This document shows, in pieces, positions 1-12,675 of a stretch of DNA of 64,000 nt. How positions within the stretch are numbered: position 1 is the stretch's first letter; the number at the start of each line of letters is the position of its first letter. Under the pieces are notes generated by a model, which searched no databases, was not told the DNA's origin, and saw nothing but the letters and a program-made list of their open reading frames with translations. The translations under genes and the position numbers were made by a program. Source of the stretch: Trichaptum fuscoviolaceum (taxonomy: Eukaryota; Basidiomycota; Agaricomycetes; Hymenochaetales; Trichaptaceae); the NCBI GenBank assembly GCA_910574455.1, contig CAJSYZ010000004.1, forward strand, positions 4,474,599 to 4,538,598, read 5' to 3'.

Positions 1-1491
1 GGTATACTCGCCGTGTCCAATCATAATCCTGCGTGGGCGGTTGTTAGCACTTGAAAAAGAGACATGAAAGAAACACCGGACTTTGGTATCCACTTCTTCA
101 AACAATGCGTAGTCTAGCCACAGAAAGATGTATTGCCTCCAGTGACGCTTAAAGTCACCGGGGCGTATTTGCGCAACAGCTCGCTCGTAGACTTCACGAA
201 CCCGGTATATCGCGCTTTCAATCTTGTCCTCAGACGCGTCTTCCTCCCGAAGTGACCTCAGTGAGTCTTCTTCCAAGCGAGCATAGTCAAACCATACGTC
301 GTAATTTCGACCGTCGTGCGCAAGTTCTTCCTCATATTGGATCCTCCTTTTCCCCAGAACAGTGGTTTCAAGGGTGTTCCGAGTTCCATGTTGCTTTTCA
401 AACTTTGTGTACGCAGCATAGAGTGCCTGGGACTTGGAGCGAGGTAGTCTGTCCAGCGCGAACTAAGGGGTGTTTAAGACCTAGAAGCGCATAAGTTTGG
501 GGAGTACATACCTTGTAGATCACCCTAGCTCGGTCGTACTCCTTCAATCGTGTTTCCATCTTCGCGAAAGCGCTAAACACCGCCTGTGCCTTCTCGATTT
601 GTTCCGCACCATCACCAAAGAACTCCAGTGCCATCTGGAACACCTCACGAGCCTTGTCCGGCCTGATTCGCTCCTCCTCAAACTTCGCCCACTTAACCCA
701 GACGCGGGGTTCAGGTCGGACAGCAACCCACCGCTCGTAGATCGCACTCGCGCGATCCAGTTCTTAGTACCGCTCTTCCAGCTTGATGTACGCCTGCCAC
801 GCCTTGTCCTCTGGCTCCCACTGCATCCATCGCTCAAACACTTGACGCGCGCCAGCGACGTTTCCGAGCGGTTCCTTCAGATGCACGTATTTGTACCAGA
901 GTTGGTCGATGCGCCGCAACAAAGTCACTGCCCGGTCAATCACATTGCGTGCGTGCTGGATGTTTCGCCCTTTCAGTTCCATCTCCGTGTAGGAGAGCCA
1001 GAGTTGGACACTTCGTGGGTCTACATCGAGAGCGCGCTCATATACCGAGCGCGAACGTTCGTATTCGCCTGGACTCACCTACATTGAGTTTCAGTCATAA
1101 CTCCAGTCATTTTGATAGTGTACGTACCTCCCAACTAACGTAGGATTTCCCTTCTTTCCTGTTTCAAGTCAGCACCTGAAAGATAAACCCAAGCATGAAA
1201 ACATACAAGTTTCCCCTCGTCCGCCGAATCCTCTCCTCGAACTCCTTACGCTTCCGGCCTCGGTATTCATAGTGTCCCTCAAAGTCTTCAATGCGTTGTT
1301 TTGGCGCGTGAAAAGCAGTTTCCTGGCGCTCTTGTGGTTCCCGAAGCAGTTGTTCTGCTGTAATCTACTTGAGCTTAAGCATCATCCTTGAATAAGAGTG
1401 ATTTGGTACATACTTGTATCGCGATGTTTTACACCTTCCGCCTGTTGAGCTATGTTGTGAAGGATGCGCCAGCCACAAGCCGACCCGCCAT
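1..1491 (-). pseudogene. CLF1: Decayed copy of pre-mRNA splicing factor CLF1 (Crooked-neck/Syf3), cut by the window edge
   Basis: The minus strand encodes a string of HAT (half-a-TPR) repeats typical of CLF1/Crooked-neck, the NineTeen-complex scaffold of the spliceosome. Recognisable blocks include ITAEQLLRE near the N-terminus, [20 protein letters not shown], and [17 protein letters not shown] repeats. They are spread over several exons with short introns and continue to base 1. Two in-frame stops interrupt conserved sequence. A TAA at 1429-1431 replaces a residue in the basic N-terminal segment just before the IQ-ITAEQ exon. A TAA at 764-766 sits in KLEERY-stop-ELDRAS, where the family has an Asn. 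The exon at about 1130-1165 reads KEGKSYVSWE instead of the usual KEW-QYASWE. No intron of normal size bypasses either stop. CLF1 is essential in yeast, so an intact copy is expected elsewhere. Family assignment is strong; calling it a pseudogene is inference, with assembly error the alternative. Confidence 0.8.
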
Positions 1492-4400
1492 CGCTGTCCG
1501 TCAAAGGAATGAGAGCAGGTTGACAGCGGTTAATTGTGGCATGTGAAGCCTAAGACAAGTGACAAGACGATGACCACTTTTGCTCGGATGCAAAAAAAAG
1601 AAACTGAAGAGGCATATGTCGTAATAAACTAAAACAATGTAGCAAATAATGAAGGGGATAGGGGCTAATGAAGTTAAGACTGAAAAGAAAAGTAAATAAA
1701 CAGTGTAAAAGCCATATGAAAGGCTATAAAAAGGGAAGCGAAAGAGGTATGCATGAGAAATGTAAGACGATGAGGCAGAAACGGTTTCGGAAGTGATTTT
1801 CTCCGAAGATCGGAGGCATGGGATTGGATGATTCGTGATTTGTAATGCTTACTTGCTGACAATTCGATAATTTTTTCGCGGCCACACATCCCTCTACTAC
1901 GCTACGCTTCGTGGCGGGGAAAGTAAACTGCTCAAAATGGTCTAGTATTGGGACCCCGGAAGTGTCTTATTGCACGCTACCTTCTCGTTGCGACCATCGT
2001 CCACAAGCGAGATCGTCAAAAAGGGATTTTAAACATATTCGGATGACCCCACGTGGCCTGAGTGGATCTCAGCGAACCGGCCGGTCAGGATGCGTAACTC
2101 CGGTTCACTCACTTCACGATCGTCCGTCCGACAGCGTTGTATGAAACGACTCGGACGCTCGAGCGTGTCCAAGTGCTCGTGAAAAGAAAACCCTGCGGTA
2201 AGACGATACAGAGTATTATAATAACCAGAGGAGAGGCGGGCGGTATGGCCGGAAATGATTTTCTGATTTCTGATTTCATTTCAGTGATCAATCAAAAGAG
2301 GCGCAGAATGCGTAGGGAGAGTCAGAAGTACATGCATTTCATTTTCATCTCATTTCCACCCGACCCCTTCCCCACGTCGCGCCCCGCAGCTCCAGCTGAA
2401 TCAAAACCACCCCAGCTCAGGCTCAGGCTCAGGCTCAGATCTGCCATGCCTGGGCGGCCCCCCGTTCACCGCTCCCGGAGCCACTTTCTACGTGTATTTG
2501 CAATAAAAAGAAGTTACGGGTAACGGAGGTGGGGTTTCAGAGTCAACGACTGGCACCCCCGCAACTGTGACTGCCCTCAACGACCACTCAAGGGTGTTCA
2601 GCGTCGCAAACAGCCGTCGACACATCGGACGACGCTGGCAGTGACGTCGTCGACACCGGCCGGGTCATCTGTGTGTTAAATGTACAGTGTACAAGTTGCA
2701 ATTCGGAATTCAGCTCCATTTTATCCGGTTTCGTATCCGCACGACGTAGCGGCGTCTCGGTCTGTGTCCTGTGCACGCCCGACTACTCAGACCACTTTGT
2801 AGTAGCAGGGCCGGAGCTCGGGAATCGGGAATCGGGAATTGGTGTCGGGAGCTCGGTGACAGACCACCGCCTTGTCTGAAACGCCCTGCCAGAGCTCGTT
2901 TCGTCTCGTCTCGAGTCGGGGTTGCTTTGATTAATTTTCTTGCAGCGACGACGTCTGTTGATCCGGAATCCTGCTGTTGGGACACGGTCGAGGACGTGGC
3001 GCGAACAAAAACTTCCATACCTTTTTCTTCGATCAGTCTATCTGTACGATACGGTACACACCGTTGAAAATTTATCTGCAGGCGGGTATGTTTAAGCCTC
3101 GATAATTTGCTCCGCTCAACAATTTAGGCCGTACGATCGACAGGGCCCTCGATACGATGAAGCCGGGCTGCAGAATACACCCGCGCACGCACGATAGCGG
3201 TGTCGGGCGCCGAAAGCGACTTGTCCGGATCGACATGGACGCTGGCAGGGGGCTTCCTGTGGCGCAGCATTCTGTTTCTCGACATCAAGCAGCGCCCGCA
3301 CAAAAACAAACTTTGTCTCTTCCTTTCTCCTCGCTCCTTTCACCCTTCACCACCCTCGTTCTCACATGGACTTGTGTTTTGCGTCCAGTCGTCCGAGTTG
3401 AAGATGACTTGTAGGATGCGCCCAAACATATGAGGGAATATTGATGGCCGCGCCCCCTTCTGGTCTTCTATCGCTCTATCAATGCCTTGTCTTTGCCCGC
3501 GAATCAGACAGACAGCATGGTCTTCATTTCGCTGGCAGGATATGGGCGGCTTGACCTCTGCGAGAAAGCAGCTGGCCTTCTATAGGAGGATATTGCGTAT
3601 GTTGTGATTCCGTTAACATTACTGCAAGACATTGATGTTGATGTTAATGCGAAGGTTAAGAATGATCCTCGGCGATTGTGTGCTTCTTGGAGAGAGCGGC
3701 CTGGATGCGGATGTGTGGAAACCTGGAGATGAGAAGGCGCTCTAGACATGATAGACCTTGTGCAGTACTGGTGATTTGGGGTGGCTGGCGTGTTTTTCTT
3801 GGTAGCATCAAGCCATCATCGGCGGTAAGGTTACCAGAATGTATCTCCGCCCAAACTTTCGAGGTCGTTTTCTAACATTCATGTACATATCTTTAGATTC
3901 TAGCGCCACGAAAGGCTGCCCGGTATCTCAGTCCGGATTGCATCCGCCTTTTTCAAGTTTCGGCTACTTGAATACTTGACGCTTCAAGTTGTTGCATTGA
4001 TGAATTAGTGTACCGTGCCATTCAAGTTAGCTCGAGATGATCATATCGGTTTGAGGCAACTAATGAACTCGGGACTATGCTAGCGCCAGCTGCGTGCTTT
4101 GCAACGGAATCCGGTCCTTTCTTTCCGGCTTCTTTTTCTCTTGTTGCTTTCCCGCTCTCGGAAGTCTCGGTGGACGACGGAGATTCTCGGAGCTTCGCAT
4201 ACATCTTAGTCGCCTGAATCCCTACCTGGCCCTCCCCGTGCTTCCATTCGTATTCTGCAATAGCTTCTTAGATCCGGAAAGGAGTGCATGCATCGCAAAC
4301 TGTCGCGAAGGCTAAAATAAATGTGTAGGAGAAATGGATGCGGGCTCGGATCTTGGGTCGAATGAATGTGTACTCTTATATATGCTGCCCGTTATCCGAG

Positions 4401-5968
4401 CTCACCGACACTGCCAGTGGCATCGCACGGACACGGACCCACTTGGACCCTACAATTAGGCTTCTGACTACAGTATGCGCCGATCCACCACCGCTAAAGG
4501 GCTGAGGAACTTGGATGACTGCTCGTCGCTGACGACCGCCAATCGAAATGCACTCGTCAGCATGAACAATTGAAGCGAGCCTCTCATTGTGATCATTCCC
4601 GAGAACCACGCCGACCTACTGTTTTTGCGCAAGTAGTCAGTAATCATGTGCATCTCTTCGCTCGCTGCTTTACCTCCGCTGAATGTCATTCATTTCATTC
4701 GACCATCCCCGCACTCTTCGTCACCTTCGTCCGTCCGTCCGCCCGATCACCCCATCTATGTTACGTCACCTTCCTCATGAGATTAGATGGTCTCCTCCGT
4801 CGATCTCAACGCCAATCTCATCGATCTCAGCAATGTCTGAGCGCAGCTTCTATATTGTCTGTCCCCCCGAACGCTTGGTATCTTTCTATACTGTAAAACA
4901 AATGAATATGCTATTACGACTACTTACGTCCGTAAAAAGTAACATATGCACATATAACGTCCGCTCCGTCCGCTCCTTCCCCGTCGTCATCCCTCACGCC
5001 TTGACAATCAGCCCTATCCGACCCAGATCTCCTTGGCATCGCCGGTCTATCTGCATCATAGACTACATTATCAAGTATTAGTTTTCAATTGAACTGTCAA
5101 AGTCTAATATAACTGAGCCCTTTCCCCCCTGAGCCCTAGGCTGAATCCCTCCGAGTCTGATCCAATAAAGTCTGACTAACGACGTCCGCTCCCGCTCTCC
5201 GTTGCGTGTTCCTTACAGTACGCTGTCTAGTCCTGTATAGTCGATCGATCAGTCGGCCCCGCATTCCCATGACAAAATAGCATTTTAAGGTTAGTCTTTT
5301 GGAATCGGCTTCGCGAAGTCCGTGTTACCCAAACAATCTTAGCGAATGCGACGGCCGGAGACTCGGAGGAGGGCGGCCAGTAACTTGATTCGAACGTCTA
5401 CAGCCAGATTTACGACTCCATGCTCTGCCAGTGGGCGGCCCGACGACTCGGGTCGGGCTAGTATTATGGTGCTCCGGAGCAGTCAGTGAAGTTCATGCAT
5501 GATCAGCATCGTGTTCTGTCAATACGATAGGCAAGTCTTTTCTCTGGCTTTGACAGCAATCCGAAAAGAAAAGCAACAGTTTCTTGAAGAAAGAAAGAGA
5601 GAAAGAGATAAAGAATGGGAGCGTTATATCACAGGTACACATCCGGTTATTAGAGCTAATTACAGTACACTTGAATAATTAGATTGAAGAATCCGGTGCG
5701 GGTGCCTCACGCAGCACTTAGCGGTATAATCAAAGAGGAAGGAATACAGAGAACCACAAAGAGATGAGAGACAGAGAAACTAAATCTAAGGAGTGTGAGT
5801 AGACACAAACAAAGGGTACATGCACGTGTTTGGCTCGCCAGCGTTCCAAAGTACATACACGCTCTAGCCATGCCCGACAGAAGGCGAAAACGCAGAAACA
5901 GAATGGAACTAACATAAATAGACACGTGTACCGAGCTACATATCTGATAAAGAGAGAGCGAGACCAGG
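1492..5968. other. Gene-poor intergenic stretch
   Basis: No open frame here shows a recognisable domain or a chain of plausible exons; the short frames look random. A short CTCAGG tandem (four units) lies near 2416-2438 and an AATCGGG triplet repeat near 2821-2840. The 4700-5200 part is rich in CCGTC words. I see nothing else I can support. Confidence 0.5.
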
Positions 5969-7579
5969 TTACATCGAGCCCAGGGAAGACTGGGACGACC
6001 GCCGGAGGAGGCGCTGGCGCTTGACGGCCACGGCGACAGCCTCGGCAGCCTTGCCCTTCGCGTCCTTCGCCCCGTCTAGGTCGGCGTCGGACGCCTTGCG
6101 CTTGAGAGTCGCTGCGCGCGGAGCGGGGGTCGGGGACGTGGGCGCTGGGCGGACAGGCGTGACCTCAGGCTGATGCCTAGTACGTCTGGGGAGTGAGGAG
6201 GGGCCTGCTTCGCCGAGGGCAGGGAGGCGGACCGGCGGTGACGAAGGGCGAGCTGCCGCGCCAGCGAGCGTCGCGCGAAGGTTCGAAGTAGAGGTCGTTT
6301 TCGATGCCTTCCCTTTCCCTTTGTCCTCCTCTGTCGATTTCGTGCTGTCGAGCTCGAAAGCAGCACGCACTTCGTCCGAAGACGCCGACGACGCAGGGAC
6401 AGAGGGACTCCCCTCAACGGCGGTCACCTCGCTGTCCCCATCGCCCGTCGGAGACAACGGCCGGTTCAGGTCCTCCTCGTCGCTCTCGCTCATCCCCAGT
6501 GGCGTCGGCGGACGATACGCCTCCTCGCCCGCCGCCAGGCCCGCATACGCGTCCAGCGGCCGGACAGGGCGCATATCGAGCAAGCGACGCGCCTCGCGAG
6601 GCGTGAGCGCAGCGACGGCCGCGCCGGTGCGTGCGACCCACTCGCCCGTGAGGTCGACGCGCTCGCCCATCATCTCCGCGAGCGCGCCGAAGGAGTACAT
6701 CTCGAACTCGCCGTTCATGTACTCCTCGATGTCGTCCAGGAAGCCCTCGTCGTCGTCCAGGAGGAGCCGGACCTCTGCGCGCCCGTCGCCGCGCGGCTGC
6801 ACAAGGACCGGTGCGGAGGGCCGCTTGGTGGGCGGTGCAGCCGGGTTTGGGTGCGTCAGGACGGTTGGTACGTCTTCGAAGTCAAACAGGTCTTCCTCTA
6901 ATTCTGAGCCAAATATAGGATCTTCGCCGCCGTCGCTGCGGGCATCGTCTTCGTCCACAAGCTCCGATACCTGCTCAAGGCCTTCGTCAGACGTGCCCGT
7001 CGAAGCAGGTGAAGGGAGACCCGTAGCATTCACATTCGGATTCGCTACTGGCGCTTCTACCATCCCGCCTTGTGCTTGAGGCTCGGCTTCTTGTTGTACC
7101 ATCTCCGGAACAGCGATAGGAGCGAATTCGAAGCCGTTGGTGTTTAAGAGCAGATTATGTGGTGGTGGCAGCGGGAATTCAAGGACGACCTCCGGGAGAG
7201 GTACAACAAAGGTGCCGTGTTGTACAATGGCGGGTGGCCCTTGCGCAATAGGAGCCAGCCCAATGATTTCCAGGACTTGGTCCTCCTCATTGCCATCATC
7301 CTTAAGTTCAGAGGTAGGGTCGGAATGGGCGCTGTTCATAGGCTCGATCGACCGAGGGGAAGCCTTCGCGACCTCATTTGCGCTGGGGACGCCTACTTCG
7401 TTCACGGGTTTGTTGGCAGCGGGAACGCCGATGAGACCAAGCATGTTCTTCGTGCGGATGAACGCTGTGGGAGATGCAGGCGGACTGTTGACACCGCTCT
7501 CTTCAAACGACTCGGGTGCGGTGTCCGTAAAGAAAATTGGGTAAGGAACGTGGGGGGTCGCAGTCTTGTTCGGTGCCAT
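5969..7579 (-). CDS. Uncharacterised acidic, Pro/Ser-rich protein (536 aa, single exon)
   Basis: This is one uninterrupted frame from an ATG at 7579 to a stop at 5969. I recognise no enzyme domain. The N-terminal third is rich in Pro, Ala and Val. A strongly acidic stretch follows (runs such as DEDDARSDGGEDP and LEEDLFDFED at roughly residues 205-235, and LLDDDEGFLDDIEEY at roughly 270-290). The C-terminal third is Ser/Pro-rich and ends in a basic KRQRLLRRSSQSS tail that could act as a nuclear signal. Composition suggests a largely disordered protein, perhaps nuclear. The intronless structure contrasts with nearly all its neighbours. High GC across the frame creates long antisense frames, which I treat as shadows. 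Function unknown. Confidence 0.75.
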   Translation of the reverse strand: MAPNKTATPHVPYPIFFTDTAPESFEESGVNSPPASPTAFIRTKNMLGLIGVPAANKPVNEVGVPSANEVAKASPRSIEPMNSAHSDPTSELKDDGNEEDQVLEIIGLAPIAQGPPAIVQHGTFVVPLPEVVLEFPLPPPHNLLLNTNGFEFAPIAVPEMVQQEAEPQAQGGMVEAPVANPNVNATGLPSPASTGTSDEGLEQVSELVDEDDARSDGGEDPIFGSELEEDLFDFEDVPTVLTHPNPAAPPTKRPSAPVLVQPRGDGRAEVRLLLDDDEGFLDDIEEYMNGEFEMYSFGALAEMMGERVDLTGEWVARTGAAVAALTPREARRLLDMRPVRPLDAYAGLAAGEEAYRPPTPLGMSESDEEDLNRPLSPTGDGDSEVTAVEGSPSVPASSASSDEVRAAFELDSTKSTEEDKGKGKASKTTSTSNLRATLAGAAARPSSPPVRLPALGEAGPSSLPRRTRHQPEVTPVRPAPTSPTPAPRAATLKRKASDADLDGAKDAKGKAAEAVAVAVKRQRLLRRSSQSSLGSM

Positions 7580-8969
7580 CTAGTAAAATCGTGAAAGGAG
7601 AAAGTGAAAGAAAGCGAGGCTATCAAGTTCTGGGTCAGAGAACAGCCTGAAAACCAAAGATTTAGTTTGTAGTTATACAAGTAGACATAGTCAATAAACA
7701 TACGAAGTGCTTTCAGAAAACTAAAATCCCAAAGGGCTGCTCTAGTGCCGGACTGAGCGGAAGCAAAATTGAAGGCGTCCTTCGGAAGCAAAGTAGGAGA
7801 GAGAAGAAAAGGGAGAACACGATCCAGATATACTCCGCGGCTTCGTGGTTGTGGTTTTGTGGTTCTGTGGTCAGCATGCAGCTATATCCTTTTTGTGGAG
7901 TAAATGTGGCTTGATGGACAATAGACATGCAGCGGCATTGCCAACCACACATGATCCAACCGAAAAGAACTTGAATCCAAGCGTCTTTCTCATGGCAGTG
8001 CGCAGCGGGAGTAAACCAGGGTTTTAGAGGAGCTTATAGTAACACAACCAAGGAGTGAGATGGATGCAGAGTAACAGTGATGATTGGATATACAGTTAGG
8101 ATGTTCCTCCAGGTCTGATGGGGATTATAATCATTATATGACAATCCAAAAGATCCCATACCCAGCCGATAGCAGCGTAGTAGCACAGTCACAGCTCAAG
8201 TAGTCAGTGCAAGACATATCAGCGCAATTCTCAACTTGCAGCGTGCTGGCGAAGTAATGGTGTACATGACATGGGACAGAGATGTCCGAGTCGCGCTACA
8301 AGATGCCAAATCGTTTCAAGTCATCTGCCGGGTCGTCAGAAAGAGGCAAGACTGGAGAGACAATCACACCTGAATAACCATAAGATTTACTTAAATAGCT
8401 TTGGTCAGAAATGTAGTAGAGAGATGATGGAGGCAGCCTATGAGGACGAGACAAAATGAGCGTGGGGAAGACATGAAGTCCTTTACTTTACCTTCAAGTT
8501 CAAACGGTATCCAATGTAACACTGGTACGGCTGTACCGTTCTTTTCTTCTAGTCTTGCTCAATGCTATGATGCTCTGATATTTGAGTGCTGGAATCATCT
8601 GACACTCTGACAAGCATTCGCGTAGTAGGAGACTCTAGGAGTGACCAGGCCTTGTTGTTGAGTGGTGCATTTTTAAGTTATACTTGAGGGCTGGCACAAG
8701 TCTGAGTACACGTATATACAAAGTGTTTGTACATATCATACATATAGTAATATGTATATGCAATACCCAAATATATGAATGTATAAAATGGCTGCCAGGA
8801 ACTGGCGGAATTGTAATCAACATGAATGAAATAGTGAAATACAGTATTTCAGGAAGCTCTAATATTTTACACTAGCATATGTACATGTAGTACTAGTACA
8901 TCGTCACGGTGGCATCGTGGTGTACACAGTCAATTAGGACACTCCCCCGCGAACACCTAGTTGGATTCT
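7580..8969. other. Intergenic region without recognisable genes
   Basis: AT-richer sequence between two minus-strand genes. It holds the promoter and 5' leader of the acidic protein (7580 upward) and the 3' flank of the C2H2 gene. Near 8890 there is an ACTAGTAC-type word like those in the 51-52 kb repeat tract. No coding frame is supported. Confidence 0.5.
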
Positions 8970-10071
8970 TTAGGCGTTTGTTTCCTTCTCCTTCTTTTTG
9001 GCCTTTTCTCTTGCGAATTCTTCGACGATCGGAAGCCAAGGACGCCTTGGACCTTCTTCGTCCCAGTCCCTGAACGGTTGAGTTAGAAACACCTCCGATG
9101 GCCAGTCTTAAGAGACATTGTATCAGAAGAGCAATGATTTAAGCCAAAGTGATGGAGAACGTACAGTTTGGCCTCTTGCTAAATACGCGCATTGCGCTTT
9201 CTCCTTCGTATTTGCAATGCTCTTTACAGAGCGGTGTAAACACCTTGACGTACAGATGCTCTTTTTGTTGTGTTTCGTCGAGCAGCTTGAACTTTTCCGG
9301 TAATTTCTTAAGACTATCGCGATGGAGTACAATGCACGCTTTTTTAAGGCAATCCAACCTCCCCTTAAAGTGTCGGAGGAGGGAATCTCCTCGGGGAAAT
9401 ACGTCGTTGCAGCCTTCTCTCGGGCAGCGATGAGTTGGCGGAAGATGTGTAAGGATGTGGCTGTCGTGTTCACGTGCGGATCCGAACACTTTGTGACAAT
9501 TTAGTACATTGTGCAAGCCACATAGAAATTGGCGTTCTTTTGGAGTAAGACCTTCCGCAGGCAGTTCTGACGGAAACATCGAATCTTGCGCCGCACCGCT
9601 AGACATGGTTGCATGTTGAGCAAAAGAGGCGTTGAATTTGAACGATTCGCCGTTAAAGTGGTGTCGAGGAACATGTTGCGCTTGCTGAACACCGTTTGTG
9701 TTACCACGTTCGAAGGCACAGGCCGACTGCGAATCGAGATGGTACTCAGCATCCAGAGATTGGCGTTCGTAAAGATTGCGGCTCACCTCGTGCATGTATT
9801 TTAGTTGTAAGGAGAAGTCCGCCTCGGGAAAGAGTCGCTGTGCGAGCTCTGCCCTATCAAGAGGAGGGAGTGCATCCCAGACCTTGAGTACTATCGAATA
9901 GCGACCCCCCGCAGCATGTTGGAGACCCGCACCATGGCCGTAGCTTGTCGTGGCTACCGTCTGCGTCTCGGCCAAATAATTGTTTGTTGGAAGGCCCTCA
10001 GATACGTCTGGGCTCCCCTGCATGGGATGAAACGAAGATGCGAAGAAGTGTGCAGTTGCCTGATTATCCAT
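8970..10071 (-). CDS. C2H2 zinc-finger protein (347 aa, two exons)
   Basis: Exon 1 runs 10071-9165 and exon 2 runs 9106-8970, with a 58-nt GTACGT...AAG intron; the coding sum is 348 codons including the stop. Around residue 220 the sequence HRCPREGCNDVFPRGDSLLRH matches a C-x4-C-x12-H zinc-finger layout. An upstream CHKVFGSAREHDSHILTH looks like a second, imperfect finger. The N-terminal 180 residues are Gln/His/Ser-rich and probably disordered. Exon 2 adds a Trp-rich tail (FRDWDEEGPRRPWLP) followed by a Lys/Glu helix. A DNA-binding regulatory role is plausible from the finger but is inference; I do not recognise a named orthologue. The ATG at 10071 is the first Met in frame. Confidence 0.75.
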
Positions 10072-10639
10072 TGCTGTCGTTTAGGCCTAGAAAGGAGGAG
10101 ATGAAAGAGGGAGGAAGATGAAAGAGGAAGGAAGATGAAAGAGGGAGGGAGACGATGGGGAAGAAGTGTTGAGAATTAAGTTCGCGGCGAATCGAAAATG
10201 GGTTCGGAGAACAATAAAAAACCACAAAACCACACAATAATACCACCACACACCTTTTTTTTGACATGAACCACAACCTCACATTGGAACCAAGGGTGAT
10301 GGTTCAGACGGCGATCCAGAGTCCTATCACAAGAAGCTGTTAGTGACAAGAGCAAGAAGCGACAGGACACATCCAAGCAATGTCTTCAGCGAGCCAGACA
10401 TATATCAAGATACTTCCGGTGTATCAAAGGCCAATGCTGTCAGAGGTGTTGGAGTGGCATATCAAATAATCGCAGACGAAACTTGGCAATCTACTGCATG
10501 GACATTGTACCCGTCGGACAGACGTGAGTTGTTCCGTGGTATGCAATTCTCTTAGAAGGCCAGACGACTAGAGAATACGGTCAAGAGCGGAGATGTGCTA
10601 TTAGTGAATATGCTAAAGTGTTCTATACTTTTCCTCGAT

Positions 10640-12255
10640 CTATAAATATGCCCTTGCAGATCTTCGCCCCATCTGAAGTTCATGATCAATGAATGAATAG
10701 CGATGCGGGACTATCGCGAGAAGCGTACCTCTATAACCTTCCAGCCTCCAGTCAACTCATCTGCGAGCTCCGCCTCTACGCGAGTGAGCACTGCAGCGTA
10801 ATTGCACTGTTCAACGCGATTTTCTGCTCCAACAACGACTTCTCCGGTCTTTGCATTACGGAAAAGCAATACCTCCTGCGTCGCAAAGGTGATAACGAAT
10901 ACCGGAATATTCTCGCCATTATTCTCGATTAGCTTTGCCGTCGAAATATCTACTTGTCGGATATCCAGAACTTTGCTATCGCTGACAAGTCCTTGACGAA
11001 GATACTGCTCCATCGTTGCCCATAGAACGTTGTACGTGGCCTCTCCGCACCACCTTCGCAAAGATTCTTTGTCCGCACTCAGATACGCATCGACCACTTC
11101 CGGGACGATGTATTCCCGCAGATCACGCTCGAAGCTTTCTCGGTCGAAAGCCGGATCCAGAATTCGCATTTGTCGAGTGACTTGAGCAGCTTCGGTCTCG
11201 TCAAACCATGAACCGATAGTTTGTGTCACCGAACGAATGGATGAGATAAGAGGATTCTCAGATTCATCAAACTGCCCTTTCAGACTAGACAACCGCCGGA
11301 GTATGGGATTTGTTTCCTTTAGTGTATTCCAGCGTTCCTGCCTTGGTGAGTCTTTGTGAAGCACAACTGCTGATCCAGCTCTACAGTAATGTCTTTAGCT
11401 TGTGCAAAAAAACCGAAACTTCAAGCTTACTCAGGATCCGCTTCCACTCGACGTCGAGCAGCGATGCCCCCTTTCTTCCCGGCCTTTTCTAAGCGCTTTG
11501 CTCTCCTTTTCCGCCGGGCCTCTTTGTCTTCATACCCTGCGTGCTTTGCAGAGCCGCTATCATCTAGAGCATCCATAACGGTCTCAGCAAGGGTTTTATA
11601 AGCCTCAGTATTGCGGATAGGTTCCGTTGACGAAGCAATCTTGGAAGAGACGGCGGATGAAGCATTCGATATCTAAAGGAACTATATGTCAACAAGAGCA
11701 TTTGGATCGTACTAACTGTCCAACACTCACGGCCTTCATAATTTCAGACTCTTCCATTGATTTCAAAGCTTCCGAAACAGCATCCCCAACCTTAACGCCC
11801 TGCTTGCGCAACTCCTCGGCAGCTGCACGCAGACGGGGATTCTCCTTTATGCTAGAGGCTAGCTATCAAAAGAAAAGTTCAATTCAATATTAAACTAACT
11901 GATTGACAACAGGAAAACGTACACGAGCTCGTTCGTATGCCTCCTTCGCTTTCTTCAGAGTCTCTGAATCTTGAAGTTTGTCTACGTCGCCCTGCAGCTG
12001 TTTCACATTTTCTTGAAGCTCTCTGTTCTTATGTAGTTCCTCCTTCAAGGTATCAACAAAAGCTTGAAAAGGAGATTTGGGCAATCCATCCTGTCGCCTA
12101 GAACTCGATGCAAAATTTCGCGTTGCACTCCAGTTTTGGGTCGAGGAAGCTGCTATCCGGAGTGTTGTCGTGGATGGTCCAGACCTCTTCACCTGTTGCA
12201 ATGGTCTCGCCGAAGTTAAAAGTGACGATGCTTTGCGAACATGTCTGGGCAGCAT
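10640..12255 (-). CDS. TIM44: TIM44, mitochondrial inner-membrane import motor subunit
   Basis: Five exons (12255-11923, 11862-11731, 11672-11431, 11380-10729, 10672-10640) give 463 aa. The N-terminus, MLPRHVRKASSLLTSARPLQ, is a basic, hydroxylated mitochondrial presequence. A charged coiled coil follows, then the conserved Tim44 C-terminal domain with LHKDSPRQERW, SADKESLRRWCGEATYNVLW and LRQGLVSDSKVLDIR. Tim44 tethers mtHsp70 to the TIM23 translocon on the matrix side and helps drive precursor import. The last exon, found by following the GTACGC donor at 10728, replaces an apparent early stop with MGRRSARAYL. An upstream in-frame Met at 12285 would give a slightly longer leader. The linker between the coiled coil and the C-domain looks shorter than in most fungal Tim44. 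Identification is firm. Confidence 0.93.
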
Positions 12256-12675
12256 AGTTTGACGACGTCGAATGGAAAGTTGCAAATCTCATGAATACTA
12301 GAAGTGCTAATTACTAGTACATTTTCGTAAGTTCGCACGCTTTTACTACTAGTAGTGGACCTCTCCTCACGTCCGTAAAACCTTGTTGATTCTTACGACC
12401 CATGTCCAACCAGATCAATACTACACGACTGTCTGACTTCTCACTTATATAGTGCTTTGCTGCATCTTCTCGGTATAACTGCATCAAACCCGAATCCTAA
12501 GTGGAACGCAGAAGCATCCAACACGTCCGTCTACCTCAAAAAAACATAACTGAGGCTACGTTATTGTTGCCTGAGAATCTTCAACGTTCCGGCCACTTCA
12601 TCGTTAAGAACTGCATCGAAAAAGACATCATTGGGTCACTCGATAAGAACAAAGTGTCTGTACAACTACGTCTTC
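12256..12675. other. Spacer between the TIM44 start and the AAA ATPase 3' end
   Basis: This 420-bp spacer holds the TIM44 upstream region. Near 12300-12355 it has ACTAGTAC and ACTACTAGTAGT words of the kind concentrated at 51-52 kb. An 80-codon plus-strand frame (12501-12743) has no recognisable motif and overlaps the end of the AAA gene, so it is not called. Confidence 0.5.

Noticed and set aside
2109..5081. Numerous 60-130-codon frames in the left gene-poor stretch
   Set aside because: None has a domain, consistent exon chain or coding-like composition, and several overlap on opposite strands.
6304..7594. Long plus-strand frames opposite the acidic protein
   Set aside because: GC-rich antisense frames; the minus-strand frame has an ATG, one continuous 536-codon reading and sensible composition.
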